A DNA stretch of 64,000 nt, taken from positions 17,249,975-17,313,974 of the forward strand of contig JBANSL010000009.1 in NCBI GenBank assembly GCA_037127255.1, written 5' to 3'. Positions 43,829 to 54,704 of the stretch are shown here, piece after piece; position 1 is the first letter of the stretch; each line of letters begins with the position of its first letter. The DNA comes from Persicaria tinctoria. Lineage: Eukaryota > Streptophyta > Magnoliopsida > Caryophyllales > Polygonaceae. The notes beneath the pieces were generated by a model, which was given only the letters and a program-made list of their open reading frames with translations, ran no database searches and had not been told where the DNA came from. The position numbers and the translations under genes were made by a program.

Positions 43829-46800
43829 ATGTCGAAGAAGAAATCTTTCAGCGGCTCCACCATGACGCTGAAAGACTTCCATGGCGGCTCCATTCCTTCC
43901 GATCTTCCTCTCCCTTCTGCCCCCGGAGTGTGAGTTCTCCCTTTTACCTTGCTCCCTTTCTATTTTTTGTGTTAATTCGATCGATTTCTTCACTTTCCCC
44001 CCTTAATTGGTTGATTCGTTGACGCTAATTTTCGATTCCTGAAACCCTAGATCTCGGCATGTAGTTTTCTTTTACGAATCTGATTGTCTTCGGAAGTTCT
44101 TGAGATATGTGAATGGAAAAACTTGAGAATTCGGATTTTCTCTTTTCTCGCAGGATCGTTAGGCCAGCTGATCGTCCCAGTTTTGATCGCCAGGGATCCT
44201 GGGGGAACCCCGGTGGTCGAGCAGATCACCGACTGCGCCCCGGCTCCTCCGGTTCTATGAGGAGTTTGGATGACAAGTCCCCGTTTCTCACTAACACCGC
44301 AAATATAGGTAGGAATTTTGATGAGGATGAAAGGAAACCTCTAGATGGTCTCGCTGGGCCTCGAAGGATAGTAAGTGATGAAACCATTGCTGCCCCGCCA
44401 ATGCGTGTGGAACCAAGGCCAGATGTTAGGAGATTCATGGGCCAGCAGCAGGGTTCAGCGTCGGTGTCGCAAGTATATAGTCCTGGTGGAGGGTCTTTCA
44501 CTGCAAGGGCTCCAGACAGGGGGACCTCTTGGGCTTCCGGTGGTGGTGGGGGCGGTGGTGGACATGATGTGAGCAGTGGATCATATCCAAATGCATGGGG
44601 TGTAAGGAAGGAGACAGTCGGTGTTGCTGATTCTGCGCCGTCTCCATATGCTGGCCAGAGCAATGTCGTCAAATTTGCTCAAGCCAGTGCACTTGATAAG
44701 GTTTCCTCTGGTAGATGGCAAACCAAATCTGTCCATGAACAAGCAGATGTGGAGGTTATTAGGCAGGCTGAATCTCCTCGAACCTACCATGGGGTGAATG
44801 CCGTGAATGAAAGAGATTATAGTGAGAGAATGTTAGTGATGCATGCAAAAAGGAATCTGACTTTGGAAGAAACCGTTCAGATTGTGGCCAAGGAGGCTCC
44901 TGCTGGGGAGAGAGTAAGGTCTCCTGTCTTATTGGATGCAAAAGAGAGGGTGTCCAGCTTTTCAGCGAGCAGTGGGCAACAGCCTAATGCTGATAGAAAA
45001 TATGGGATTCCGGTGCCACAACTCCCCGCAGAGGCATCAGAGAGGCCCAAGCTTAAGTTGCTACCAAGAACAAGGCCACTGGAAGCATCTGAGCCACCTT
45101 CTCTCGAGCCCAAGCAAGAGCAGGTATTGCTGTTTATGGCTGCACTTTTGTCTATCGGTGTTGTTAGAAGTTGCTTAAAGATCTTTTGTGGTCTTGTGTA
45201 GAAATTTCAGGAGCCAAATGTTAGCCGCCACTTGGAAAATGACAATGAAGTTCTTCGGAACGGGAGTCATGTGAAACCGGGGATTGGTGGTGGTGATGAA
45301 GCGGGGAATCAGCCAGTTGAACGCCCAAAGTTGAACTTGAAGCCTCGTTCACAGCCTATTGAGCAAGTAGAAGAAAATGCTGAAAAAATGAGGTCCGTGA
45401 CTTGTTCGTAATACTAGATGACGATGATGTTATTTCTTCTATTGTCAATTTGTTTTCCCCTCTGGCTAATCCTTATCGTTCACTCTCCATTACAAGAGAA
45501 ACTCATAGGGCATTTATGCTTAAATTGCAGGGTTTTGATGTAGATTGAAATGAATTTTTGTTTCAATTAATAGAATAGTTTGAGAGTAAATCGTCCATTA
45601 TGCCTGGGTTCAGAATAAAAGGTGTGCAAATATATGTGACAAAGATCAACATTATGCTTCTAAATGCATTCTTCCTTTCCTCTATCCTTACCCAAATTCA
45701 GAGCTTGTATTTTATCAACAAAGCTGATGGAAAAGAATCATCATCCAAGCTTCTATCTAAGAATAATATCCTTTTTCTTTTGAAACTATTTCATCATCCA
45801 TGTATCCTGTTCCAAAAACAATTCTCCTTCGGGAAGGTGACCTACCAAGGTGACCACATTGGTCGGTTGAATGTCAGTTGTCGCAGCCCGCTGCGACAAC
45901 TGACATTGTTAATATTTTCTTCCGACTGTGGGCTGTGGTCTGAATGTCAGTTGTCACAGCTGTTTGCTTCGTTGCTTCCTTCTATTTTCTTCCGACTATT
46001 GTCAATATGTTTTCCTCTTTTCGGGTGCTTTTTTGCTTTCTTTGTTTCTTGTGGGTATTTCTTGGAAACAGCTTCAGGCCCAACAGAGTGATTGTTTCAG
46101 AAAATGATGTTCTTTGATGGTTCTTTGCTAGATGTTTCTTTCCGTTAGCTTAATTAGGATCTATTGGTGCATGAAAGGTTTATCAGAAACGTCACATTGT
46201 TGATCATATTAAATTTCCTAGTTTAGATCGGTAATGGGCAACGTGTCAGCTGTAGGGATTGTGTTGTTTTATCTGTGAAATGGATATCTTTTGTGGGGTT
46301 TCAAAACTTCAATGGTTTCCTATCAGTTGAGTTAATTGATCTCTGCTTCTTTTTTTTACTAGCATGGACCTGAAGCTGTTTTTGTGCTTCCATCCTAATT
46401 TGATTTCAATTAAGAGGCTATGTGCCAACATATTGCCATGGCTTGGGTTGATATTTCCCTTATCCATTCTGCAAACCGAGTCAAGGCTGAAGTATCAGTT
46501 TTATTATTTTTATTGAGTTAATTGATCTCTGCTTCTCTTCTTTACTAGCATGGACCTGAAGCTGTTTTTGTGCTTCCATGCTAATTTGATTTCAATTAAG
46601 AGGCTATGTGCCAACATATTGCCATGGCTTGGGTTGATATTTCCCTTCTGCATTCTGCAAACAGAGTCAAGGCTGAAGTATCAGTTTTATTATTTTTATT
46701 AGTGGTACCCGTTGTATTAAAACTTCAAATTCTAAATCCAGAGATCAAATGCTACACTTCAAAAAAGCATTTTTTTAAAAAGTTGCTTATCTGTCCTTTC

Positions 46801-48161
46801 TTTGTTACAGAAATTGGGTGTGGGTGGGCGCATGTATTCATACTTTGAAAAAAACTGCTAAGTGCATCAGAGTCCCCTTGAACTGTGCTCCAATCTTCTT
46901 GTCATCGTGCAAAGCATGTAACTAGAGTAGGAATACTAGGAATGATGGAGATTGGAGACAAGGCTAGACTGGAAGAAAAGAAAACTATGAAAATGTTTTA
47001 AAAAAAACTCAAATGCTAAGGACAGGAGAAAACTCCCTCACTGTGATGGTACTTATGGACGCACCTCTATGCTATATAAGCTCTTACAGAGCTTGTTTCG
47101 CATCTATGTAAAGAAATTCCACATTGACAGTATCTTCCTGATCTGTTTTTCAGATTTTTTTTTTATCATGACAAGGTCATCGGAATACTAATCCTTTGCA
47201 TATTGTTGCCTTCATAGTGACGATTTTGGTTTTCTGTACATAATGAGATTGGAATTAATTGACTCTTTAACTTCAATAAGAGTGACTTAACCGCCTTTTA
47301 TTCTTGATAATTTCAGGATGACATTATTTGGCGGGGCTAGGCCTCGAGAACTGGTAAGTCCAAACTTAACAGTGTTTTGCCAATATTTTTACATTATCCG
47401 AAATTGAAAGTCTATAGCAAGAGTCTGTGTAAAAGGGTTAATCATCTCGATCCTTTGGTTTTTCACATGTTTCTCCAAATTCTTTCTTCTTTCATGTGCT
47501 CTGCTGCATCCATTGATCATATTGGTGGTTCTAGGTCTTGAAAGGTCGAGGAGTTGATGATGTTGTCACCAACCAAGAGGGGATACAGAGCCCAGTTAGG
47601 TATGTGATTCTTTGCTGTCTCCTTTGCTCTCTCCATGTTTTGGAGTTTAGAATCTCTAATTTTTACTTCATTGTGTGATGAAGGGTCAAGAATGATACTC
47701 CCTGGAGTGAGACTGTGTTGCCGCACTCAAATGCAGTCCGCCAAGGTGAAAGAGCCGCAAGCACCAATCTTGATCATAAAACTGGGAAGCCGATCAATCG
47801 GAGAGAACAACGAGCAGATACTCAGAAGCCTGACCTGCAGAAGAACAACTGGCGAAACGAGAATTGGAGAAACAGCCGTGACCCACAGAAGCAGCAGGAG
47901 AGGGAGAGGCCACCCTCTCCTGAGACCTGGCACAAACCTATTGAGCAGCCAAAACCAGCAAAAACCGATGCATCCGGAGTACGCTATGGTAAAGCAGCTT
48001 CTGCTGTTGAGCTTGCTCAGGCCTTCTCGAGATCAGTATCCGATCCCAAGCACAATGCTGCACAGTTTTCTGGCCCAAAGGGTATTCCTGGTCGTTCACA
48101 GGTTCTCTTCTCGAGGCTGACAGGATCCACAACAAGGCCACAGATCAATGGTTACGGATGA
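43829..48161 (+). CDS. Conserved plant Gly/Pro-rich protein, six exons, 613 aa
   Basis: Coding exons are 43829-43929, 44154-45123, 45202-45392, 47317-47353, 47535-47599 and 47684-48161. All have GT..AG borders and matching phases, totalling 1842 nt. The start MSKKKSFSGSTMTLKDFHGG and the following IPSDLPLPSAPG segment are strongly conserved in a land-plant family variously labelled glycine-rich or eIF4B-like. I cannot support a molecular function. Features are RPADRPSFDR, PFLTNTANIGRNFDEDERKP, an eight-Gly run, repeated (E/A)RPKL(K/N)L(K/L)PR motifs, MTLFGGARPREL, and a basic, Arg/Gln-rich C-terminus. Most of the protein looks disordered, as in RNA-associated factors. Intron 3 is unusually long (1.9 kb) and holds a perfect hairpin and a 186-bp tandem duplication. 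Confidence 0.92.
45870..45907. repeat. Perfect 18-bp inverted repeat in intron 3
   Basis: Bases 45870-45887 (AATGTCAGTTGTCGCAGC) and 45890-45907 are exact reverse complements with only two bases between them. A further partial copy (GAATGTCAGTTGTCACAGC) lies at about 45941-45959. The structure would form in DNA or pre-mRNA. It may be a small transposon footprint. There is no evidence for a regulatory role. Confidence 0.95.
46327..46700. repeat. 186-bp tandem duplication inside intron 3
   Basis: The segment starting TTGAGTTAATTGATCTCTGC at 46327 recurs at 46513 with few differences across about 186 bp, including AGCATGGACCTGAAGCTG and GTGCCAACATATTGCCATGG. Both copies are intronic, so the duplication only lengthens the intron. 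Confidence 0.92.
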
Positions 48162-49972
48162 TGCAGAGACTCACTTAGCTGAACTTTGAGGCCCCAAAAT
48201 GCCGTTGCTTCATTGCTTGGCTCTGAGGGGATGTTGATTGTCAAGCTACAAAGGGAACGACACCCTTGTAGTTCTGACTTGATGGATGGTTACTTGTCAT
48301 CATTCAACCGTGTGGGCTCATCGCTGTAGTGTCTTTCTTCTATCAAAAGTATTAAAGTTGAGAAAAGAAGTTGTCATTGACAGGTATAGGCCTTTCCTTA
48401 CCTAGCTGCATTTCTTTTCATGCATTTGGTGAAAGTGTTTCCGATTGGAGATAAAAAGAGGCTGATCTAGAGTTTTTTAGTTTATGTGATGTAGTTGGAT
48501 CTCATTTGGAACCCACTTCAGTGAACGGTGGTGCTGAAGATGAGACTTGTGTTTGTTTGACATTTGTGATTACCTTTGGGGACTGGGCATTGTTATATGT
48601 TTGAATGGAATTGGATGTTGCAGGCATAACTGTTATTGATTAGCCTAGTGTTAATATATGGAACTACTTTTGATTTAGGGTTTCTACTAATTAAGAATCC
48701 AGTTATTTGGATGATTGGATTTCTTGACTTGTAAAACTGCTCATGTTGTTGAAAGAGGCAACTAAGCAATAATATAGACTAAAAAGCAATGAAGTCTCAA
48801 ACCTTAATCATAATTTTAGGGTGTGTTTATCATAGCATTTCTAAAAGGGGATTACTGAATGCTTATGCTTATTCACATTTTTCGCAAAATACACGGTCAC
48901 GACATTTTACGAGTATTTACTAAAATAGGCAAAATTTTGAGAGTTGTGTCTCGCAGTTCCAGGATTAGCAGCTTGCAATTAGGTTGTTATATGAGCCGAG
49001 TAGCTTGGGCTCGATTTGATAGAAGCTCGGTTCCAACTCGTTTATTTTCTAAACAAGCCGACTACGAACATTTTTTTAAGCTCGATTCAAAGTTTGGCTC
49101 ACTCGATTTAAGCTTAAATAGCTCAAATTTTGTAAGATTTCTAAAATTTCCTTTAAATTAGTATGTTATGAGCAAATAGGATTTCTTAATGCTCGAAAAA
49201 AGTTCAGCTTGAGCTCCTTCATTTCCTAAACGAATCGAGTACGAACACATTTTTAAGCTTGAGTCCAAATTTAGACTCAGTTCAAACTCATATCTAAACG
49301 AGCTTTATTATGAACCACCAATACTCAATTCGTTTGATTCGAATAAAACCCTACTTGCAATAACAGTGTCCGCAGTAGTGAGTTGTGGTTGCAGCTTCTG
49401 CAATTAGACTGTGTCACAATAAATGAGCGTTCGAAATAGGTTTCAAGGATGGTAAAGTTACAGCAACTGGTCCCAACTTCATGAATTAACACTGATAAAA
49501 GAAAAATTACATGTATTTAACTCATCTAAGCTTTGCTTTTATATGTTCATGTTACGGACAACCCAGCCAAGTGCATGTCATACTGGCCCAGTGGCTCATA
49601 TGTTCTTCGAATAGGACTAGATGTGAAAGGTGTCTCCAACTGGTAACACTTAACACGAATCTTTCACAGAAAAGAATATGAAGTACAAAAGTGCAGCAGG
49701 GCGATGCATTCATGCATCCATTCCTGATCAATGCTGTGAAGTTTCATGAGCTTAGATACTGCTCTTTTCAAAAAAAAGCAAAGGATACCATCTTTTCCAG
49801 CTTTTCATTCACTCAAAATCAAGTACCCAATGGTCCCAGTGGGGATTTCAGTACATGATATTGACGTAAAATCCTGGAAGACAAAATTATCAACATCGCT
49901 AAAGCTAAGATGATTCATAGAAACCTAGGACCAAGCATACCGAGTTTTCTTTGAAAGCTTTAGTTCCTCACC
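48162..49972. other. 3' flanks of two convergent genes
   Basis: The 613-aa gene and MORF2 converge here. Both presumed 3' UTRs lie at the edges. Between about 48980 and 49330 is an AT-rich dispersed repeat with recurring AGCTCGA/GAGCTC and ACGAACA phrases. No gene was recognised; the frame 48859-49161 falls in that repeat. Confidence 0.45.
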
Positions 49973-51517
49973 TCAGGTTGAGGCTGACTCTGAAGGGGCC
50001 GCCGTTCTTCTTGATCCAGGGGGGCCGTCTCTTCGTCTTTCATATCTTCTGCTCTCATATTTAGCATTATTACGTTGTTTTGGTTGATAGGTGGGGTACT
50101 TGCATGGGATAATCTCACCATTTATATATTTATCCCCTGTACCAGAAAACATATTTAAGACTTCAATACCATCTATTGATATCAGTATTCATCTAAATCT
50201 ATGGAAAAACTATAGATACTAATGCAAGATAATGAACAAGGATCACCTCCATAGTCCTTGTTCTTAACATCAATGTATGAATCAGGCAACACCCAAAGAA
50301 CTCCAGGTAATCCTGCAAGAAAGGACTCGAGGTTCAACTAACCAATCAACACAACATAACCACCCTTGACATAGAGAGAACCAACCCAGCGGAATCTTGA
50401 CTTACCCTTGAACTTTTCAGAAGTCTCTTCATCTACTGTGCACTGGAAACCCGTGTAGGTTGTTGTGCTAAATGCATACATATTCTTCTTTGCTTCCTCC
50501 ATGCTGAAACAATCACGAAAACCCATTAAGCATGAACAAAAAAAAACACTATTATGTGACCAAAAACAAATCGATCAGTCCAATAAGTAATGTTCCATCA
50601 AAATCATAAGCACGCACAAACTAGTTCACATAAATACACATACAACAACATCAACAACCCAGTATATCCCGCAATTATACAGGGTCTGGGGTCAGGACAT
50701 ACACATACAAAATAAGTAATTTAGCAGCCCAAATAAGTTCCTTATAGCTCAAAATCAAAATCATAATTTTCCTTCTTTAGCGGGTAGATAATCCCTCAAA
50801 TCTCCGGAAAAATGCTGTCTTTCTAGAGTTCAGTTGTTAAAACATAACCCATGGTCCAGCTGAAAAAAGACAAACAATACATTGACCAGCAAGGACAAGA
50901 AACAACAGCAAGCTCTACAAATTAGCCTCAAAATGTCACACCTCAAAATGCATTCACCATGTCATGCAATCCAATCTTTTGATTCAGCATCTAGCTAATC
51001 AAGATTATTCAATTAATTCTTCAATTAACAATCTTTGCTCAGTCCATCTTCACTAGCCAGCAGTCCAGCACAAACACAATATATCCTCAAATCAAATGCT
51101 AGTTCCGTTCACAAAATTGACAAAGGGGATGAAAATTTGAGGGAGAAAAAGAAGGAACCTTCCAAGAACAGTAGCGAGAGTGTCGAGGTAAGTATCAATC
51201 ATCTGTTCTCTGGTGGGAGCGGGGTCCTTGGGGAACTCCATGACAATCAGCCAGTGGTTGTAGTCACAGCCGGGTAACATTATCGTCTCCCTCTGCTCAC
51301 TGCTGCTGCTCCTCTTGGAGGAGTAGTCTCCATCCAGCCCCGCCCGAACCCTAACCTGAGTGCCCCTTCGACGGGCCCAAATTGGCCCGGCCCGTGAAGA
51401 GAAAGAGGAGGAGATGGAGAGGAGGGAGGAGACGGGGCGTTGAGAGAAGACGGGGGTTGGGGATTCAGAGAGAGGAGAGATGGTTTTGGGGAGAAGAGAG
51501 AGGGAGAGAGTCGCCAT
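49973..51517 (-). CDS. MORF2: Multiple organellar RNA editing factor, MORF2-like (chloroplast), 228 aa
   Basis: Minus-strand exons are 51517-51159, 50503-50406, 50312-50247 and 50136-49973, with GT..AG borders and consistent phases (687 nt). The ATG at 51517 opens a Ser/Arg-rich, acid-poor stretch of about 60 residues, a plausible plastid transit peptide. The MORF domain covers about residues 85-185: [48 protein letters not shown], then [20 protein letters not shown] and NGEIIPC. The tail ([20 protein letters not shown]) is characteristic of MORF2 rather than MORF9. MORF proteins pair with PLS-type PPR proteins to enable C-to-U editing of organelle transcripts. A transposon-like inverted-repeat element lies about 200 bp upstream of the ATG. 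Confidence 0.95.
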
Positions 51518-51725
51518 TGGAGGTATCGACGGAGGGAGTGAGTGAGTTCGAGGGTAGGAGAACGAAAATGATAAGGGTGAGACCTTGATACATTGAAAAA
51601 AATCAAAGGATAGGTGGATAACTAAAAAAATCAATCACACGCTCAAAACATTCCTGGTAAAATCTAAAGTTCAAATTAATCAACTAAATGAATTCACCTA
51701 TGTTGAATTAAATTACCTTACTATT

Positions 51726-52513
51726 TACACGGTGAATTTTTCGCCGTTTACACAAAAATTCACACACTCGTAATCTACGGTTACATTTAAAAAAAAAAAT
51801 ACACTGCGTTTCCGCAAATCCGCAATCCGCAATCCGCTGTTGCGCTTTTATTTATTTAATTTTTTTTTTGAAATATGCATTTTATAGTGTACTTTGTTGT
51901 CTTCGTCAACCAAGGAAGGCAGTAGATCTGCATCTTGTAATCTGCATCTTCGCAGTAGATGTGCTTTCAGTTGATGACTAGAGGAAGGCGGTAGATTTGT
52001 GATGGGGGATTCAATCAATTTCATTTGGACTCGAGTTTTTGGATCTGCTTTCAATTGATGACTGATTTGGACTTGATTTTTTAGGACCTGGGTTCAAATG
52101 CAAAATCCCTTCTTCTTCGTCGACCATGGATTCCATCTCCGATTGGGGGAACACCTCGTTGTTCCAAGTCGACCCGGAGATCCACGACCTCATCGAGAAG
52201 GAGAAGTGCTGCCAAAGTTGCGGGAACGAGCTCATCGCCTCTAAGAACTTCATCTCCTTCGCCTTCATCGAGCCTCTCGGTGGGAGAACTTGGAAGGGCG
52301 GAGAGAGAACCCAGTGATGGGGATTTAGGCGGTGGTGGCGCCGGAGAGGAGGACTGGTCATATCGTACGATAAATTTGGGATGAGGAAGAAGGACGTTCG
52401 CATCCGCGTAGTGTGCAGAAGCACATCCTGTCGGTGGGCCCCACCATCGTCACGCACTCGCACTCCGCGATTGGAATCCTACACCGTCTAATGGGCGAAA
52501 AATTTACCGTGTA
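51726..52513. mobile_element. Small TIR element carrying an SHMT fragment (candidate Pack-type)
   Basis: The ends read TACACGGTGAATTTTTCGCC (51726 on) and, in reverse complement from 52513, the same 20 bases with one mismatch. Beyond that the arms diverge. The interior contains a piece of a serine hydroxymethyltransferase gene. A TIR element holding a host gene fragment fits a Pack-type element, perhaps MULE-like, but the flanks (CTTACTATT and CATATCAAT) do not give a convincing 9-bp duplication, so the superfamily is unproven. It sits immediately upstream of MORF2. Confidence 0.5.
52126..52317 (+). pseudogene. Serine hydroxymethyltransferase N-terminal fragment
   Basis: The first 50 or so codons read [20 protein letters not shown], followed by [19 protein letters not shown] and NFISFAFIE. 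They match the start of cytosolic plant SHMT (PLP-dependent conversion of serine to glycine with tetrahydrofolate). After about codon 53 the similarity ends and the frame stops at 52315-52317. Active-site and PLP-lysine regions are absent, and several conserved residues of the start are changed, so this is a fragment, not a gene. No intron is seen in the matching part, where SHMT genes often have none. Confidence 0.85.
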
Positions 52514-53160
52514 CATATCAATCTTGAAAATAAATAACCTAAAACGCTCTCAATTGAGAGCCTCTTGGCTTGCCCCTGCCGCCACCTTTGTCTTCCATGG
52601 CTTCTTCTTCTCCAAGTTCCTTCTCCAGGTTCAGCCTCTTACCGACCTTCTAACCTCCTATAGCACTCGACTTCCTTCCACCGTCACCTCCACCATCACC
52701 CCTAGAACCGCCTTCGTCCTCGACTCACCACCGCCCCTTACCGGCTCCCTCGATTCTCCCCTTGTTTAGCAGGTCTTCTCCCGTATCACCCGACGCCACA
52801 ACAACCTTAATACGGCGCTTTGGCCCGCCGCCACCCTTTTGACTTAGTTGTCGTCGCCGCTATCATCACCGCCCTCGCTACCGCTAGGCGCCTTCGATTC
52901 AACACCATCGCTCACCGTCCTTTCTCTGTTGTGCACTGGGTCTTCGCCAATCACTTTCACTTGAGCATTTTGCACCGCCTTTCGCTCCGCCGCCCGACTG
53001 CTCGGTTGGGCTCTGCCCTATCTTCATAGTTCTTTTGTGCTGGTTTGCCGTCGTCCTGGCCGCCCTTTGCCACCGCTACACCGGTCTTCTACCTGCTCCC
53101 GACACCATCCTCCATGACATGTTGTCTCCCACCGTGGCTTGCATCCATCCCTCGCCCGAT
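52514..53160. other. GC-rich, Pro/Thr/Ser-coding debris left of the CACTA element
   Basis: Open frames (52413-52769 and 52820-53029) are rich in Pro, Thr, Ser and Leu and show no domain I can name. They may be a captured or decayed gene fragment. The sequence resumes across the CACTA insertion at 57965 (…CGCCCGAT | GATGCTTC…), so both parts were once continuous. Confidence 0.35.
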
Positions 53161-53439
53161 CACTACAAAAAAAAATTGAATTAGCCACGCATGGTAGCAA
53201 CGGCAAAGGATTTGCCGTGGCCAATGCGTTAAAAAAAAACAAAATAGCCACGAACGGTAGCAACGGCAAGGTTTGCCGTGGCCATTAGACAACAAAACAT
53301 ATAGTAGCCACACATGGTAGCAACGGCACGGATTTACCGTGGCAATCGAATTAGTTTTTTGATTTTTTCTATGAAAACTTAAAAATAATTTGATTTTTGT
53401 TTGGGCGGGTATAGTTCCCGGGTTGTGAAAATTAGGGGT

Positions 53440-54597
53440 TTCATTCTAACCCTAAAACCACCTCTCCGCCTCCCATCTCAATCATCTATGTGCTTTCTCC
53501 AGATCGAACGCTCTCTCCGCCTCTCTCTCTCCTCAACGATTGATTGATTCATCCCTTCCACTCTCTCTTAAATCTCTCCAAACCTTGTAATCGCCTCCGC
53601 CAATTGCTTGCAACCGTCGCTGCCACCGCTAACACCCCCCTCCTTTCTCCAACCCCGTCTGCTGCTCCCATCGTCGCTTGACCTAGACTTCTCTGGCCTC
53701 CTCTGACCTCTCCGTCTCTCTAGCACTTTCTCCAGATCGAGCGCTTCCCACCGAATCCTCTTGCCTCGCTCCACAGATCGAGCACCCATGGAAGCCCAGC
53801 AGAAGATTCTCTCCTTCTCTCATGGCAATTGGTTGTCCTTTCGACCATTCCTCTCGATCCTTCGCTGGCCATCGGTTGTCCATGGCATCTCCTACAATAT
53901 CTTCTCTATCATCCTAGTTTCCGGCATCCTCAGGTCGCTCTCTTAACTCTCTGTATTTTATATGTCGCTTTACTTTAGTTTTTTTTTTTTGTGTAAATTC
54001 AAGTGTTTGTTCCAATTCACAATTCAAATTGCAGATCCCGACCTAATTTTTGTTTCATTTTTGGGAATCTAGGGTTACTTCTTGTTTCTTCCTCTTTTGC
54101 CTCCTACTATTGGTTTCTACTCATTCAGGTATCTTTCTTGTGATTCATTCATTCTAGGGTTTTGTTTTCATTTATCTTCGCTTACATTTCAGTTACTTAA
54201 ACGATTTAGTGTAATCTAGGGTTTAGTCATTTGGTTATTATTCTTTTTGAGTTGTGGGTGCACTTTGATCTAATTGCTCTAGCCTTGGAATTGAAGTTTC
54301 GGGTAAATCGACAGTAGGTTCAGACTCAAGTTCAAGTTGTGCAAGATTTTAGATGTTAGATCCATGGTGAATGTGAGAGACTATAACTAATTTAAAACCT
54401 GATTTCTTGTATCCTTACAAATCAAAGTAGGAACTGATTATTTAGGTTCACTTTAAAAGGTTGTATGTTTTTGCATATTGTTATGCCTTTTACCCTAGTA
54501 GATTTTCAATGTGAAAGACTGACTTACTGAGCATTTGATGTCCTCTGATATTGGGATTATATCATGGCCTTACTGAATTCCTTACATGTGTTTGCAG
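53440..54597 (+). other. Captured, unidentified 5' region inside the CACTA element
   Basis: The segment looks like a plant gene start: a CT-rich leader with ATG at 53788 (MEAQQKILSFSHGNW...), short frames and intron-like T-rich stretches. I could not match it to a family. It may be promoter and first exon of a gene different from UPF3, giving a chimeric transcript with the exon at 54598. Confidence 0.3.
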
Positions 54598-54704
54598 TAA
54601 GAAGCATGTTGTGCACTCTAGAGCTTATATCAACTTTAACAAGGTTGAGGACATTATTGAGTTTGCTGAGTTCTTCAACGGGCATGTTTTTGTGAATGAA
54701 AAGG
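54598..54704 (+). pseudogene. Captured exon of UPF3 (Smg-4/UPF3 domain)
   Basis: The exon-sized segment has an upstream TTTGCAG acceptor and a downstream GTGAGT donor. It encodes SRAYINFNKVEDIIEFAEFF and then NGHVFVNEKG, the hallmark of the Smg-4/UPF3 RNA-recognition-like domain. UPF3 is a core factor of nonsense-mediated mRNA decay linking UPF2 to exon junction complexes. Neighbouring UPF3 exons were not found, so this is a transduplicated exon within the CACTA element. Splice signals and reading frame are intact, so it could still be spliced into a transcript. Confidence 0.85.

Noticed and set aside
43532..43993. Minus-strand frame of 153 aa overlapping exon 1 of the 613-aa gene
   Set aside because: The plus-strand exon has conserved sequence and correct splice phase; the antisense frame has no recognisable motif.
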